NCBI GenBank assembly: GCA_019352875.1
Contig: JAAAFW010000006.1
Coordinates: 1,860,261 to 1,924,260, forward strand
Length of the DNA stretch: 64,000 bases
DNA from: Pedobacter cryoconitis
GTDB taxonomy: Bacteria > Bacteroidota > Bacteroidia > Sphingobacteriales > Sphingobacteriaceae
Direction: 5' to 3'
The position numbers and the translations under genes are program-made. Under the pieces are notes generated by a model. That model saw nothing but the letters and a program-made list of their open reading frames with translations. It ran no database searches and had not been told where the DNA came from. Position 1 is the stretch's first letter; each line of letters starts with the position of its first letter. This document shows positions 8,536-19,215 of this stretch, piece by piece.

Positions 8536-8952
8536 TTATAGTGATGACGTAATCAGAACAATTTTAACTCTGGTTACTAAATTAGGCCTTACGGGTGGAA
8601 CACTGTATTTGTTCTGATAGTACAGCGTCACAAAGCCAGGTGTGATGTCATAGCTATAGTTATCTCCGCTTGCCTCATCAGAGTAGGGCATCGCATCATA
8701 AACATCATTGTCACCTCTTGAAATCGTCAACGAAATATTGTCGTTTTCAAAAGTACCCCTGTCAATTTCTCCAACCGGAATAGTTACAGAATAAGTGTTT
8801 TTGTCATTTGATAGCTTCCAGTCACCTGAAGCAACGTATTTAAGGAGTGTCTGGTTGGGGATTCCATCATTCGGCACAAAGACTTCCTTTTTACAGGAGG
8901 AAATTCCCAGTGTCACGATGCTTAAAAGCATTATTAGTACTGTTTTTTTCAT
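8536..8952 (-). CDS. Small lipoprotein, function unknown
   Basis: The 138-residue protein has a lipoprotein signal with the lipobox GISSC (Cys20), so it should be lipidated and face the periplasm or surface. The rest is rich in short beta-type segments (YSVTIPVGEI, SYDITPGFVTLYY). I recognise no family. It stands alone on the minus strand between the ABC gene and the oxygenase gene. TATATTTG on the minus strand at 9003-8996 is a likely -7 element 44 bases upstream. Confidence 0.7.
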   Translation of the reverse strand: MKKTVLIMLLSIVTLGISSCKKEVFVPNDGIPNQTLLKYVASGDWKLSNDKNTYSVTIPVGEIDRGTFENDNISLTISRGDNDVYDAMPYSDEASGDNYSYDITPGFVTLYYQNKYSVPPVRPNLVTRVKIVLITSSL

Positions 8953-9269
8953 AGGTAAGAATTGTTTTGTGTGTGTTTTTTTGCTTTTGCTTGTACAAAT
9001 ATACGGCCATAAAATAACCGTCTATTGTTTAGTAGCGCCAATTTATAGTTGAATATAAAGAATAAATCAGAATACGCGAAATATATGTCGGTAATGACGA
9101 ATATATGGTATTCTGCAATATATTTTTTCTAATCGTAAATTTATCAGATTTAAACCTGCTACATACGTCTTTGGGAAGAAAAATATATACTGATTTTAGA
9201 TAAGTGTAAATATTATTTATAATATCATCCAATTTGTAGGATATTTATATATCTGAAAATTAAGCTCTT
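8953..9269. other. AT-rich divergent intergenic region
   Basis: This 317-base stretch separates the lipoprotein gene from the oxygenase gene. Apart from the minus-strand -7 element (TATATTTG, 9003-8996) I see no RNA gene or convincing reading frame. A promoter for the plus-strand gene must lie here, but no match to TTTG-N19-TAnnTTTG is clear. Confidence 0.5.
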
Positions 9270-10130
9270 ATGGAAATTCAACGAAAAGGATCCATTACTT
9301 ACCAGGAATTTATGGAAGAACACCATAACCCAGGTATTCCTGTAATCTTTACCAATGCAACTGAAGCATGGAAAGCAAAAAAACTATTCACGCCAGATTG
9401 GTTCCGGACTAATTATCCTGACCGGGAAAGCGACGTTATTAATACCACTTCGGGCAAGCCATACCGGATTTCGGAGGTGATGGATCTGGTGGAACGCAGC
9501 AGTGTGGAAAATCCTGCTCCGTATCCGCTGACTTTTGATATCAAAAAGAAAATACCTGAACTACTTGAATTATTGACACCACTTAGTCTTGACTATGCCA
9601 AACCAAATTGGTTACAGGAAAAACCTTTTCAGCGTGGACACTGGGGAGGTATAGTGGAGTTATTTGTCGGTGGCCCGGGAGGGAAGTTTCCTTATGTACA
9701 TAAAGACTATTATCATTTAAGTGCCTGGATCAATCAGTTATATGGAGAAAAAGAATTTACCGTATTTCCACGCGGCCAGGAAAAGTATCTCTATGTGTCA
9801 GATAAGAACGAGTGGAGATCGCCGGTTAATGTATTTGAACCAGATTATAACGCACATCCCGAATTCAGGAATGCAACACCTATCCGGTTTAAAGTAAGCG
9901 CAGGAGAAACGCTGTATATCCCTTTTGGGATCTGGCATACTGCGTATTCCCTAAATCCAACTATATCTGTTGCTTTTGATCAGTTGAATCACAAAAACTT
10001 TCCTTTGTTTATGGCTGATGTCTGGAATTTTAAGAAAGAAGCCAGTCAGCCGAAAGCTGCTGCAGCATATCTATATGCACTTGCAGCCGGTGCCGGTTGC
10101 AGAATTAAGGATACTTTTAGCAGAGTATAA
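9270..10130 (+). CDS. Cupin-like/JmjC-type Fe(II) 2-oxoglutarate oxygenase
   Basis: The 286-residue protein fits the cupin_8/JmjC-like family. The iron-binding triad is visible as His144-X-Asp146 (YVHKDYYH) and distal His223 (IPFGIWHTAYS) on a jelly-roll pattern. Such enzymes hydroxylate proteins or small molecules; the substrate is not evident. It stands alone between the lipoprotein gene and the convergent ilv-leu operon, with a shared terminator behind it. Confidence 0.8.
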   Translation: MEIQRKGSITYQEFMEEHHNPGIPVIFTNATEAWKAKKLFTPDWFRTNYPDRESDVINTTSGKPYRISEVMDLVERSSVENPAPYPLTFDIKKKIPELLELLTPLSLDYAKPNWLQEKPFQRGHWGGIVELFVGGPGGKFPYVHKDYYHLSAWINQLYGEKEFTVFPRGQEKYLYVSDKNEWRSPVNVFEPDYNAHPEFRNATPIRFKVSAGETLYIPFGIWHTAYSLNPTISVAFDQLNHKNFPLFMADVWNFKKEASQPKAAAAYLYALAAGAGCRIKDTFSRV

Positions 10131-10149
10131 TAGGGGAATAGTTCTAAAT

Positions 10150-10192
10150 AAAAAAAAAACGGGCAATCCCATTAGGGTTACCCGTTTTTTTT
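10150..10192. terminator. Bidirectional terminator between convergent genes
   Basis: An imperfect stem (CGGGCAATCCC with GGGTTACCCG) is flanked by an A-tract on the left and a T-tract on the right. It can therefore end both the plus-strand oxygenase gene and the minus-strand ilvA. Confidence 0.85.
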
Positions 10193-10202
10193 CAACTGAT
10201 CA

Positions 10203-11453
10203 CTAGACCAGGTATTCAAATAACATCTGGTCTTTGTTTAGCTCCAGTACTTCAAATTTGAAGTCAGCCATTCGTTGTTTCAATGCGTCATAATCAGAGC
10301 GCTGCTGCAGTTCTATACCGACCAGAGCAGGGCCATTCTCGCGGTTCGTCTTTTTAATAAATTCGAAACGGGTGATATCGTCATGTGGTCCAAGCACATT
10401 ATTCACAAATGATTTCAATGCTCCCGGACGTTGCGGAAAGCGGACGATAAAGTAGTGTTTGAGACCTTCAAACAGAAGAGATTTTTCTTTAATCTCCTGC
10501 ATTCTTTCGATGTCATTATTACCACCGCTGACAATACAAACTACTTTTTTACCGGCGATTGAGTCTTTCAGCTGGTCCAGAGAGGCAACAGCTAAAGCTC
10601 CGGCAGGCTCAACGACGATCGCGTCCTCATTGTATAATTTAAGAATAGTCGTGCAGATTTTCCCCTCAGGAATTAACAGCATATCGTTCAATAACTCACT
10701 GCAATATTCGAAAGTCAGATTGCCCACACGCTTCACGGCAGCGCCGTCAACAAAGCGGTCAATATAGTCCAGGGTAACTGGACAACCATTTGTCAGAGCC
10801 TGATTCATGGAAGGAGCACCCTCCGGTTCAACACCTACCAAACGGATGTCAGGATTGATATTTCTGAAGAAACTTCCTACACCAGAAGCCAGTCCGCCAC
10901 CACCTATGGGCATAATGATTACCTCAGCATCCGGCAGATCTTCGTACACTTCAAGGCCGACTGTTCCCTGTCCTTCAATAACTTTGATATTATCAAAAGG
11001 AGGGACAAAAACCATCTGATGGGCAGCAGTGTAAATTAATGCTTCTTTCATACAATCATCGAAAGTGTCCCCAACGAGAACAATTTCGATGTTGCTGCCA
11101 CCAAACATTTCGGTTTGTTGTATTTTTTGTCTCGGTGTAATTTCCGGCATGAAAATGACACCTTTGATATTTAATTTTTTACAGGAATAAGCCACACCCT
11201 GCGCATGATTACCTGCACTTGCACAGACCACACCCCGTTTCATTTCTTCCTGGGAAAGTGTGCTGATCATGTTGTAGGCACCGCGAAGTTTATAAGACCT
11301 GACTATTTGCAAATCCTCTCTTTTCAGATAAATTTCTGCATTATATTTAAGGGATAAGCTCTCATTATATTCCAGCTGAGTACGTTTAACCGTAGTGGAA
11401 AGTCTTTCAGCTGCTGCTTTAAAGTCCAGTTCTATTTCTTTTTCCTGCATCAT
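10203..11453 (-). CDS. ilvA: Threonine dehydratase (biosynthetic threonine ammonia-lyase)
   Basis: IlvA deaminates threonine to 2-oxobutyrate, the first committed step to isoleucine. The 416-residue protein has the PLP lysine Lys55 in RSYKLRGAYN, a glycine-rich phosphate loop (GGGGLASGVG) and a C-terminal ACT-like segment (about 330-416, YFIVRFPQRPGALKSF) suggesting feedback control by isoleucine. It is the last gene of the operon, one base beyond the leuA stop, and ends at the shared terminator. Confidence 0.95.
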   Translation of the reverse strand: MMQEKEIELDFKAAAERLSTTVKRTQLEYNESLSLKYNAEIYLKREDLQIVRSYKLRGAYNMISTLSQEEMKRGVVCASAGNHAQGVAYSCKKLNIKGVIFMPEITPRQKIQQTEMFGGSNIEIVLVGDTFDDCMKEALIYTAAHQMVFVPPFDNIKVIEGQGTVGLEVYEDLPDAEVIIMPIGGGGLASGVGSFFRNINPDIRLVGVEPEGAPSMNQALTNGCPVTLDYIDRFVDGAAVKRVGNLTFEYCSELLNDMLLIPEGKICTTILKLYNEDAIVVEPAGALAVASLDQLKDSIAGKKVVCIVSGGNNDIERMQEIKEKSLLFEGLKHYFIVRFPQRPGALKSFVNNVLGPHDDITRFEFIKKTNRENGPALVGIELQQRSDYDALKQRMADFKFEVLELNKDQMLFEYLV

Positions 11454-11454
11454 T

Positions 11455-12963
11455 TTACAAAAATTTATTCAGTGCATCCAGATAAGCGTCGGCCGAAGCT
11501 TTCACAATATCTGTACTGAAGCCATAACCCAGATAAGATTTATCAGCATAAGATACGCGCATATTTACCTTGCTTGTATCATCGCTTCCACCATGCATTG
11601 CCTGAATAGTGAATTCTTTAAGTTGGATATCTTTACCAATAATCTTTTCAATAGCTTTAATAGTCGCATTTACCGGACCATTACCTTCTGCTTCAGCTGT
11701 GTGAACCTGACCTTCATATTCTAGTTGAACAGAGGCCGTTGGTTGTTGCTGATCACCACAGCTTACGTTCAAACCATTAAGTTTATAGCCGTTTTTGTAG
11801 GTAGACTCTTCGCCATCACTCATTAGTGTTAACAGGTCGTCATCGGAGATTTCCTTTTTCGCGTCGGCAAGAATCAGGAAGTTCTCATATACCTGGTCCA
11901 GATTGATTTTTTCTATGGTGTAACCTAATCTTTCCAGGTGGTGCTTAAGCGCATGTCTTCCACTTCTGGCGGTCAGAATGATATCGGCTTCATTGATACC
12001 AACATCCTCCGGGTTAATAATTTCATAGTTTTCGCGGTGTTTAAGGAATCCATCCTGGTGGATACCAGAGCTGTGTGCAAAAGCATTTTGTCCTATGATT
12101 GCTTTATTCGGCTGAACCGGCATACGCATCATACGGCTCACTTTCGAACTGATTTCGTGGAAATGTTTGGCATTAATATTAGTATGCAGATTAAGCGCAT
12201 GGTGCGTTTTTAAAACCATAACCACTTCTTCAAGTGCAGTATTTCCCGCGCGCTCGCCGATACCATTGATTGTACATTCCACCTGTCTTGCACCATTGAT
12301 TACGCCGGCAAGCGAATTCGCTGTAGCCAGACCTAAATCATTATGACAGTGAACAGAGATGATAGCCTGATCGATATTTTTAACATTCTCTTTCAAAAAA
12401 AGAATTTTGGAACCGTACTGATCCGGCAGGCAGTAACCATTGGTATCCGGAATATTAACTACAGTTGCACCGGCAGCGATAACGGCTTCTACCATTTGGG
12501 CAAGAAATACATTATCTGCACGACCAGCATCTTCAGCGAAGAATTCGATATCCTCTACAAATTGCTTGGCATATTTAACCGCTTCAACTGCGCGCTCCAG
12601 AATTTTCTCGCGTGTACTGTTGAATTTATATTTAATGTGCATATCAGAAGAGCCGATACCTGTATGAATTCTTGGGCGTTTAGCGAACTTTAACGCTGCT
12701 ACAGCCGCATCAATATCACCTTTATTGGCTCTGGTCAGCGCGCAGATAACCGGGTCCTGTACTGCTTTGGAAAGCTCGACTACACTTTGGAAATCTCCTG
12801 GGCTTGAAATCGGAAATCCCGCTTCGATAATATCTACTCCCATAGCTTCCAGTGCTTTTGCAATCTCTATCTTTTCCGGAGTAGATAACTGGCAACCAGG
12901 AACCTGCTCACCGTCACGAAGGGTAGTGTCAAATATATATACTCTGTTTGGATCGTGTAACAT
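11455..12963 (-). CDS. leuA: 2-isopropylmalate synthase
   Basis: LeuA condenses acetyl-CoA with 2-oxoisovalerate, the first step to leucine. The 502-residue length fits the long type. The N-terminal TIM barrel has [10 protein letters not shown] and the metal-site motif [13 protein letters not shown]. The C-terminal part, from about residue 390, is the regulatory dimer domain expected to bind leucine. It lies 8 bases after leuB in the ilv-leu operon. Confidence 0.96.
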   Translation of the reverse strand: MLHDPNRVYIFDTTLRDGEQVPGCQLSTPEKIEIAKALEAMGVDIIEAGFPISSPGDFQSVVELSKAVQDPVICALTRANKGDIDAAVAALKFAKRPRIHTGIGSSDMHIKYKFNSTREKILERAVEAVKYAKQFVEDIEFFAEDAGRADNVFLAQMVEAVIAAGATVVNIPDTNGYCLPDQYGSKILFLKENVKNIDQAIISVHCHNDLGLATANSLAGVINGARQVECTINGIGERAGNTALEEVVMVLKTHHALNLHTNINAKHFHEISSKVSRMMRMPVQPNKAIIGQNAFAHSSGIHQDGFLKHRENYEIINPEDVGINEADIILTARSGRHALKHHLERLGYTIEKINLDQVYENFLILADAKKEISDDDLLTLMSDGEESTYKNGYKLNGLNVSCGDQQQPTASVQLEYEGQVHTAEAEGNGPVNATIKAIEKIIGKDIQLKEFTIQAMHGGSDDTSKVNMRVSYADKSYLGYGFSTDIVKASADAYLDALNKFL

Positions 12964-12971
12964 ATCGTGTT

Positions 12972-14063
12972 TTAGTTAGTAGTAGATTTTTGTTTGATGA
13001 ATTTCAAGACCAGGCTGCCCATTTCTGCTGTACCCAGTAAATGAGAAGCAGGTGTGTTTTTGTCTGCTATATCAGCTGTACGGTATCCTTCTTTCAATAC
13101 CTGGTCGATAGCTGAAATAATTAACTGAGCTTCTTCTTTCAGACCAAAGCTGATTTCCAGCATCAGTGCAACTGACAGAATAGAAGCCAGTGGGTTAGCG
13201 ATGTTTTTACCAGCAATATCGTGTGCCGAACCATGAATTGGTTCGAAGAAGCCAGTGCCATCACCCACAGAAGCAGAAGCCAGCATACCCATAGATCCTG
13301 CAATCTGCGAAGCTTCGTCTGTCAGAATATCACCAAATAAGTTGGCTGTTAATACAACATCAAACTGTTTAGGATCTTTAATCAGCTGCATCGCTGCATT
13401 ATCAATAAACATATGTACAGTTTCAACTTCAGGATATGACTTAGCCACTTCCTGAACAGTCTCGCGCCATAAACGTGAACTTTCCAGAACATTGGCTTTG
13501 TCCACTGAACATAATTTGCGGCCACGCTGCATTGCTGCTTCGAAAGCCTTGTGTGCAATACGTTCTACTTCATATTTGTGATAGATCATTAAGTCAGAAG
13601 CCGTATTTCTGTCTTCTGAACGTTGTTTCTCGCCGAAATAAACATCACCGGTAAGTTCTCTGAAGAATAGAATATCTGTGCCTTTCAGAATGCTGGATTT
13701 AATGCTCGAAGCTTCCAGCAGTTCATCAAACAACAGGATAGGGCGGAGGTTAGCATATAATCCCAGTTCTTTTCTAATTTTCAACAACCCCTGCTCGGGG
13801 CGTACTTTCAAGGAAGGATCATTGTCATATAGGGCATGACCTACAGCTCCAAACAGAATGGCATCACTGCGTCTTGCTTTTTCCAGTGTTTCATCTGGAA
13901 GCGGGTTCCCTTCAGCCTCAATTGCAGCATGTCCCATCAGACCTTCATCGAACGTAAATTCATGACCTGAAAGCTCAGCAATTTCAGTTAGAACCGCCTT
14001 TCCCCAGGCAGTAACTTCAGGACCTATACCATCTCCTGGTATCACTAATATATTTTTCTTCAT
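12972..14063 (-). CDS. leuB: 3-isopropylmalate dehydrogenase
   Basis: LeuB oxidises and decarboxylates 3-isopropylmalate to 2-oxoisocaproate with NAD. The 363-residue protein opens with the typical [13 protein letters not shown]. It contains [10 protein letters not shown] and the signature [17 protein letters not shown], with [18 protein letters not shown] near the C-terminus. A 77-base gap separates it from the upstream ABC gene, the longest gap within the leu part of the operon. Confidence 0.97.
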   Translation of the reverse strand: MKKNILVIPGDGIGPEVTAWGKAVLTEIAELSGHEFTFDEGLMGHAAIEAEGNPLPDETLEKARRSDAILFGAVGHALYDNDPSLKVRPEQGLLKIRKELGLYANLRPILLFDELLEASSIKSSILKGTDILFFRELTGDVYFGEKQRSEDRNTASDLMIYHKYEVERIAHKAFEAAMQRGRKLCSVDKANVLESSRLWRETVQEVAKSYPEVETVHMFIDNAAMQLIKDPKQFDVVLTANLFGDILTDEASQIAGSMGMLASASVGDGTGFFEPIHGSAHDIAGKNIANPLASILSVALMLEISFGLKEEAQLIISAIDQVLKEGYRTADIADKNTPASHLLGTAEMGSLVLKFIKQKSTTN

Positions 14064-14140
14064 CAGTGTATTATGTTTTTTATGATTTTGGAACCTGTTT
14101 TTAGATGTCGCTTTTGAACAAATACTGTACAGGACCTTTA

Positions 14141-15610
14141 TTAAATACTTTGTAAAATGGATTCAACGGATTTAATTTCACCGTTCTCCAATAAAATTCT
14201 TTTTTCCAGGCAGGAAGGTAACTGGGATTCGAAATGCCCCACATAAATAAGGGTTGTTCCATGTCCGCATAGCTCATCTACCAGTTTGTTGAAATGTTGT
14301 GTTTGCTGCTGATCCAAGCCCTGGCAAGGCTCATCCAGAATTAATATTTCAGGATTTTTAATAATTGTCCGGGCTAATAACGCCAGCCTTTGTTTACCTA
14401 AAGGAAGAACGTTCATCAACGTATTTTGATAAGCAGTCAACCCGAAGTAACTGATGAGTTCATCTACCTGTGCATGTTTGGTGGAACCAGGATTGCAGAA
14501 TAAGCCCGAGCTGTCAAAGAAGCCGGAAGCAACAGTTTCCCATACAGTAGCTGAGGCGTCAAAATACCAGTGTAACTCCGGTGAAATTAAACCGATACGT
14601 TTTTTGATATCCCATATACTTTCACCACTTCCTCTTTTACTGCCAAACAGGTGAAAATTATTAGCATATGCCTGTGGATGATCGCCGCAGATTAAACTGA
14701 GCAAAGTTGATTTTCCAGACCCGTTATGACCTTGTAATAGCCACTTTTCGCCAGAAATCACTTCCCAGTTGATGTCTTTTAATACTCTTTTGCCGCTATA
14801 GGTGATATTTACATCAATCATGCGGATAATATGTTCTTCAGATACCGGAACAGCAGACTGGTTAAGAAAAGCAGGTACAGGTTCATTGTGTATTTCAACT
14901 GCATTTACCGCACGACCCTCACCAGAAATTTCCTGAAGTACGCCATCCTTAATTTCAGCGAAGCGGTTAACAGCCGCAGGTAGTTCAGTTTCATTGCCTA
15001 CTACAACAAGCTGGGTTCCTTCTGCTGATATCTCTTCCAGCAATGTATTCAGATTCTGGCGCGAACGTGTATCAAGACCATTATAAGGCTGATCTAATAT
15101 TAATAGCTGTGGCTTTAACCAAACAGCTTTAACCAACTGCAGTTTTTTGTGTTCTCCGCTTGATAACTGGATTAATGTAGAGTCGATTACTTCAATATAT
15201 CCAAGGGCAGATAATATGCGGTCCAAAGCATCCCACTCCAAGTTGTTTTCCTTACCAAATTCCTCCAATTCGGCTCTTACAGTTGCCGTAGTTGCTGTGG
15301 TTTGGCTGTTATAGCGTTGCTGATAATAAAAGTTAGAACCGCCTTCCAGATCTTTAAACTGATACCAGTTCGCCACATAATAAACCTGGGCCGGTAAAGG
15401 ATTCTCCGGGTTGAAATTAAGCTGAATTTCATTATTATATACAGGAACTAAACCGGCAATTGCTTTAGCTAAAGTAGTTTTTCCACTACCACTTGTTCCA
15501 CATAATAACCAGTTTTCATGGCGGTTAATTACCCAATTCAGGCCCTGTAATACAAGTTTCTGCTGGTATTTAACGGTAAGATTGGCGATATGGACGAAAG
15601 GCTCTGACAT
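14141..15610 (-). CDS. Tandem ABC ATPase without membrane domain (ModF-like)
   Basis: This 489-residue protein holds two ATPase domains and no membrane segment. Domain 1 has Walker A GTSGSGKT (38-45) and signature LSSGE (149-153), but its Walker B is followed by Gln174 (LLILDQP) instead of the catalytic Glu, and the switch His is replaced (VVGNE). Domain 2 has Walker A GHNGSGKS (294-301), Walker B ILILDEP with Glu427 and VGHF, but an atypical signature LPLGK. Only one composite site should hydrolyse ATP. The layout resembles E. coli ModF. Its start overlaps the leuD stop as TAATG, so it is firmly part of the leucine operon. Its role is unknown. Confidence 0.85.
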   Translation of the reverse strand: MSEPFVHIANLTVKYQQKLVLQGLNWVINRHENWLLCGTSGSGKTTLAKAIAGLVPVYNNEIQLNFNPENPLPAQVYYVANWYQFKDLEGGSNFYYQQRYNSQTTATTATVRAELEEFGKENNLEWDALDRILSALGYIEVIDSTLIQLSSGEHKKLQLVKAVWLKPQLLILDQPYNGLDTRSRQNLNTLLEEISAEGTQLVVVGNETELPAAVNRFAEIKDGVLQEISGEGRAVNAVEIHNEPVPAFLNQSAVPVSEEHIIRMIDVNITYSGKRVLKDINWEVISGEKWLLQGHNGSGKSTLLSLICGDHPQAYANNFHLFGSKRGSGESIWDIKKRIGLISPELHWYFDASATVWETVASGFFDSSGLFCNPGSTKHAQVDELISYFGLTAYQNTLMNVLPLGKQRLALLARTIIKNPEILILDEPCQGLDQQQTQHFNKLVDELCGHGTTLIYVGHFESQLPSCLEKRILLENGEIKSVESILQSI

Positions 15611-16194
15611 TATCTGGCTTGTTCAAATTCTTCTATTAAGTTTTTTTGATTCAGGATAAAATCAATATCATCATACCCGTTGATCAGGCATGATTTCTTG
15701 TAAGCATTGATTTCAAATTCGGTCTGGTCGCCAGTATCGGCTATAGTTACCGTCTGGTTTTCCAGATCAACAGTAAGCTGTGCACCATGGCTCTGACCTA
15801 CTGTTGTAAAGATTTTCGCCAAAAATTCATCGCTGACTTGTATAGGTAATAAACCGTTATTCAGTGCATTCCCTTTAAAGATATCAGCAAAAAAACTACT
15901 GATTACGACATCAAAGCCAGCATCCTGGATTGCCCAGGCTGCGTGTTCACGGCTGCTTCCGCAACCAAAATTTTTCCCTGCAACCAGAATCTGACCTTTA
16001 AACTCAGGATTATTAAGGACGAAGTCATTTTTAAGCGTATTGTCGCCATTATAACGCCAGTCACGGAATAAATTTTCACCAAAACCTTCGCGGGTTGTGG
16101 CTTTTAGAAACCGCGCCGGAATAATCTGGTCAGTATCAATATTCTCTATGTTTAAAGGCACAATTGCCGATGTTAGTTTCTCGAATTTTTTCAT
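15610..16194 (-). CDS. leuD: 3-isopropylmalate dehydratase small subunit
   Basis: LeuD pairs with LeuC to isomerise 2-isopropylmalate to 3-isopropylmalate. The 194-residue length is normal. The swivelling-domain motif [14 protein letters not shown] is present, along with [13 protein letters not shown] near the N-terminus. It starts 35 bases after leuC and overlaps the ABC gene by one base. Confidence 0.97.
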   Translation of the reverse strand: MKKFEKLTSAIVPLNIENIDTDQIIPARFLKATTREGFGENLFRDWRYNGDNTLKNDFVLNNPEFKGQILVAGKNFGCGSSREHAAWAIQDAGFDVVISSFFADIFKGNALNNGLLPIQVSDEFLAKIFTTVGQSHGAQLTVDLENQTVTIADTGDQTEFEINAYKKSCLINGYDDIDFILNQKNLIEEFEQAR

Positions 16195-16229
16195 CAGTAT
16201 ATATAGAAATCGGATAGTCAGTCCTTGTA

Positions 16230-17645
16230 TTAATGGTTAACAGTCTCATTTAATAACGTCCTCACATCTGTCACCTTTCCGGTAATAGCGGCAGCGGCGG
16301 CAGTAAGCGGGCTGGCTAAGAAAGTACGTGAATCTGGTCCCTGTCTGCCTTCAAAGTTTCTGTTTGATGTAGAGACGCAATATTTACCTGCCGGAATTTT
16401 ATCTTCGTTCATACCCAGACATGCACTGCATCCTGGTTCACGTAATTGAAAACCTGCAGCCTCAAATATTTTGTCCAGACCCTCAGCAATTGCCTGTTGT
16501 TCGATCTGTTTGGAACCAGGGACAATCCATACTGTAACATTTTCAGCTTTTTGACGGCCTTTCACAAATTCTGCAACTTCCCGAAGGTCTTCCATTCTGG
16601 AGTTCGTGCAGCTACCGATAAACACATAATCAATAGGTTTACCAACCAGTTCTGTGTCGCCGGTGATACCCATATAATCCAGCGCTTTCTGGAAAGAAGC
16701 TTGTTCAGAGGAAATCTGATTGGCTGTCGCCGGAATATGTTCTGCGATACCCATACCCATACCTGGGTTAGTACCATAAGTAATCATAGGGGTAATGTCT
16801 TCTGAGTTAAATGAAAGCACGCTATCAAATTTTGCATCGGCATCACTGTATAAAGTTTTCCAGTAAGCAAGAGACTCGTCCCACTGCTCACCGGCAGGTG
16901 CAAATTCCCTACCTTTAATGTAGTCAAATGTAATCTGGTCAGGGGCAATCAGGCCGCCTCTTGCACCCATTTCGATGCTCATATTACAAATGGTCATACG
17001 GGATTCCATGCTCAAAGCTTCGATGGTAGAACCCGCATATTCAATAAAATAACCCGTACCACCGGCAGCAGAAATTTTAGAGATAATGTAAAGGATAATG
17101 TCTTTTGCGGTTACACCAGTACCCAGCTCACCATTTACTTCGATTTTCATGGTTTTTGGCTTCTGCTGTAACAGGCATTGTGTGGCAAAAACCTGCTCTA
17201 CCTGAGAAGTACCGATACCAAATGCAATCGCACCAAAAGCTCCATGTGTTGAGGTATGGCTGTCGCCGCAAACCATAGTCTTACCCGGAAGGGTGATACC
17301 CAGTTCCGGACCAATAACGTGTACAATTCCCTGAAAAGGATGACCCAAACCATAAAGCTCTATGCCAAATTCAGCACAGTTTTTGGTTAACATATCAACC
17401 TGATACCTGGACAGTTCTTCTTTAATCGGCAACAGCTGATTTAATGTAGGTACATTATGATCTGCAGTTGCTACAGTTTGTTGTGGACGGAAAACAGGTA
17501 ATCCTCTTTTACGCAAGCCATCGAAAGCCTGTGGTGAGGTTACCTCATGGATCAGGTGGGTATCGATATATAAAATATCAGGAAATCCAACTTCACTTTT
17601 TACCACATGGGCATCCCAGATTTTTTCTACTAACGTTTTTGACAT
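16230..17645 (-). CDS. leuC: 3-isopropylmalate dehydratase large subunit
   Basis: LeuC is the aconitase-type subunit carrying the [4Fe-4S] cluster. The 471-residue protein has cluster cysteines in FIGSCTNSR and [13 protein letters not shown] and the signature [14 protein letters not shown]. It follows ilvC after 53 bases that contain a stable hairpin (17663-17686). This is where the operon passes from ilv to leu genes. Confidence 0.97.
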   Translation of the reverse strand: MSKTLVEKIWDAHVVKSEVGFPDILYIDTHLIHEVTSPQAFDGLRKRGLPVFRPQQTVATADHNVPTLNQLLPIKEELSRYQVDMLTKNCAEFGIELYGLGHPFQGIVHVIGPELGITLPGKTMVCGDSHTSTHGAFGAIAFGIGTSQVEQVFATQCLLQQKPKTMKIEVNGELGTGVTAKDIILYIISKISAAGGTGYFIEYAGSTIEALSMESRMTICNMSIEMGARGGLIAPDQITFDYIKGREFAPAGEQWDESLAYWKTLYSDADAKFDSVLSFNSEDITPMITYGTNPGMGMGIAEHIPATANQISSEQASFQKALDYMGITGDTELVGKPIDYVFIGSCTNSRMEDLREVAEFVKGRQKAENVTVWIVPGSKQIEQQAIAEGLDKIFEAAGFQLREPGCSACLGMNEDKIPAGKYCVSTSNRNFEGRQGPDSRTFLASPLTAAAAAITGKVTDVRTLLNETVNH

Positions 17646-17662
17646 TTTTATTAATTGTAAAT

Positions 17663-17686
17663 GGCCCTTGTTTTAACACAAGGGCC
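17663..17686. other. Hairpin between ilvC and leuC
   Basis: A perfect 9-bp stem, GGCCCTTGT (17663-17671) with ACAAGGGCC (17678-17686), has a 6-base loop. For the operon's minus-strand transcript the hairpin is followed by AUUUACA, not a U-tract, so it should not terminate well. The T-tract lies on the plus-strand side. It may protect or mark an RNA processing point between the ilv and leu segments. Confidence 0.6.
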
Positions 17687-17698
17687 GTTTTTATGATA

Positions 17699-19180
17699 TT
17701 AGGCAGTTTTAATAGATTTCATTGCTGTCATAGCCTTTCTTAATTCAGCTCCGACTATTTCAACATGGTGCGTACGGATCGCTTCATTCACTGCGATTAA
17801 TGTTCTGTTATCAACCGCTCCGTCTTTACCTTCGTTGAAGTTTCTACCAACCAGGTCGGTATCGATTCTGGTCATGAAGTCTGCCAGTAAAGGCTTGCAA
17901 GCATGGTCAAATAAATAACAGCCATATTCAGCAGTATCAGAGATCACGCGGTTCATTTCAAATAATTTTTTACGGGCGATAGTATTTGCAATTAACGGCG
18001 TCTCATGCAGAGATTCATAATAAGCAGATTCAGGTTTGATTCCTGCTTCAACCATAGTTTCAAAAGCAAGTTCAACACCAGCTCTTACGAAAGCAACCAT
18101 TAATGTATAGTTATCGAAATATTCCTGTTCACCGATTTTAACATTACCTGCAGGTGTTTTTTCGAAACCAGTTTCACCTGTTGCAGCACGCCATGCCAAT
18201 AAGTTTTTATCGCCGGCAGCCCAGTCTTCCATCATGATCCGGCTGAACTCTCCGCTCATGATATCATCCTGGTGCTTTTCAAATAAAGGACGCATGATAG
18301 TTTTTAGTTCTTCTGAAATTTCAAAAGCTTTAAGCTTGGCAATATTGCTCAGTCTGTCCATCATTGCAGTGATACCACCTTGTTTTAAGGCTTCAGTAAT
18401 CACTTCAACACCATATTGAACAAGCTTGGAAGCATAACCTGGCTCAATTCCTTTTTCCACCATTTTATCAAAAGAAAGGATAGAACCAGTTTGCAGTAAT
18501 CCGCAAAGGATAGTCTGCTCGCCCATCAGATCTGATTTTACTTCAGCTACAAAAGAAGATCTTAATACACCGGCTTTATGGCCGCCAGTTCCAACGCAAT
18601 AAGCTTTAGCCTGTAATAAACCTTTACCTTCAGGATCATTTTCCGGGTGTACCGCGATCAGGGTAGGAACTCCGAAACCTCTTACATATTCTGCTCTTAC
18701 TTCACTGCCCGGACATTTAGGCGCAACCATAATCACTGTAAGATCTTTACGGATCTGCATCCCTTCTTCTACGATATTAAAACCGTGTGAGTACAATAAA
18801 GTGGCGCCTTTTTTCATCAAAGGCATAATCGCATTGACAACTGCTGTATGTTGTTTATCAGGAGTCAGGTTAATAACTACATCTGCATTAGGAATCAGCT
18901 CTTCGTATGTACCAACATTGAAGTTGTTTTCTGTCGCATTTTTCCAGGAATCTCTTTTGCCTTCAATCGCTTCTTTGCGTAAAGTATAAGAAACATCTAA
19001 ACCGCTATCTCTTAAATTTAAACCCTGATTTAAGCCTTGTGCTCCGCAACCTACGATAACCAGTTTTTTCCCTTTCAGTGCATTTACGCCGTCCAGAAAT
19101 TCAGAACTATCCATGAAATCGCATACACCAAGCTGGTTTAATTTTTCTCTAAGAGGTAGTGTGTTAAAATAATTTGACAT
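17699..19180 (-). CDS. ilvC: Ketol-acid reductoisomerase (long, class II)
   Basis: IlvC converts acetolactate or acetohydroxybutyrate to the dihydroxy acids with NADPH and Mg. At 493 residues it is the long, knotted class II form of the E. coli type rather than the short form of about 330 residues. The nucleotide-binding motif [17 protein letters not shown] is clear, followed by basic residues in [13 protein letters not shown] that fit NADPH. It is followed by leuC and preceded by the DinB-family gene. Confidence 0.96.
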   Translation of the reverse strand: MSNYFNTLPLREKLNQLGVCDFMDSSEFLDGVNALKGKKLVIVGCGAQGLNQGLNLRDSGLDVSYTLRKEAIEGKRDSWKNATENNFNVGTYEELIPNADVVINLTPDKQHTAVVNAIMPLMKKGATLLYSHGFNIVEEGMQIRKDLTVIMVAPKCPGSEVRAEYVRGFGVPTLIAVHPENDPEGKGLLQAKAYCVGTGGHKAGVLRSSFVAEVKSDLMGEQTILCGLLQTGSILSFDKMVEKGIEPGYASKLVQYGVEVITEALKQGGITAMMDRLSNIAKLKAFEISEELKTIMRPLFEKHQDDIMSGEFSRIMMEDWAAGDKNLLAWRAATGETGFEKTPAGNVKIGEQEYFDNYTLMVAFVRAGVELAFETMVEAGIKPESAYYESLHETPLIANTIARKKLFEMNRVISDTAEYGCYLFDHACKPLLADFMTRIDTDLVGRNFNEGKDGAVDNRTLIAVNEAIRTHHVEIVGAELRKAMTAMKSIKTA

Positions 19181-19215
19181 CGTTTTTATTGGTTTATTGT
19201 TTAAGGTTCTTATTG

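Noticed and set aside
12343..12693. Plus-strand 116-residue frame in leuA
   Set aside because: It lies fully antisense to a well-supported gene; no promoter or family support.
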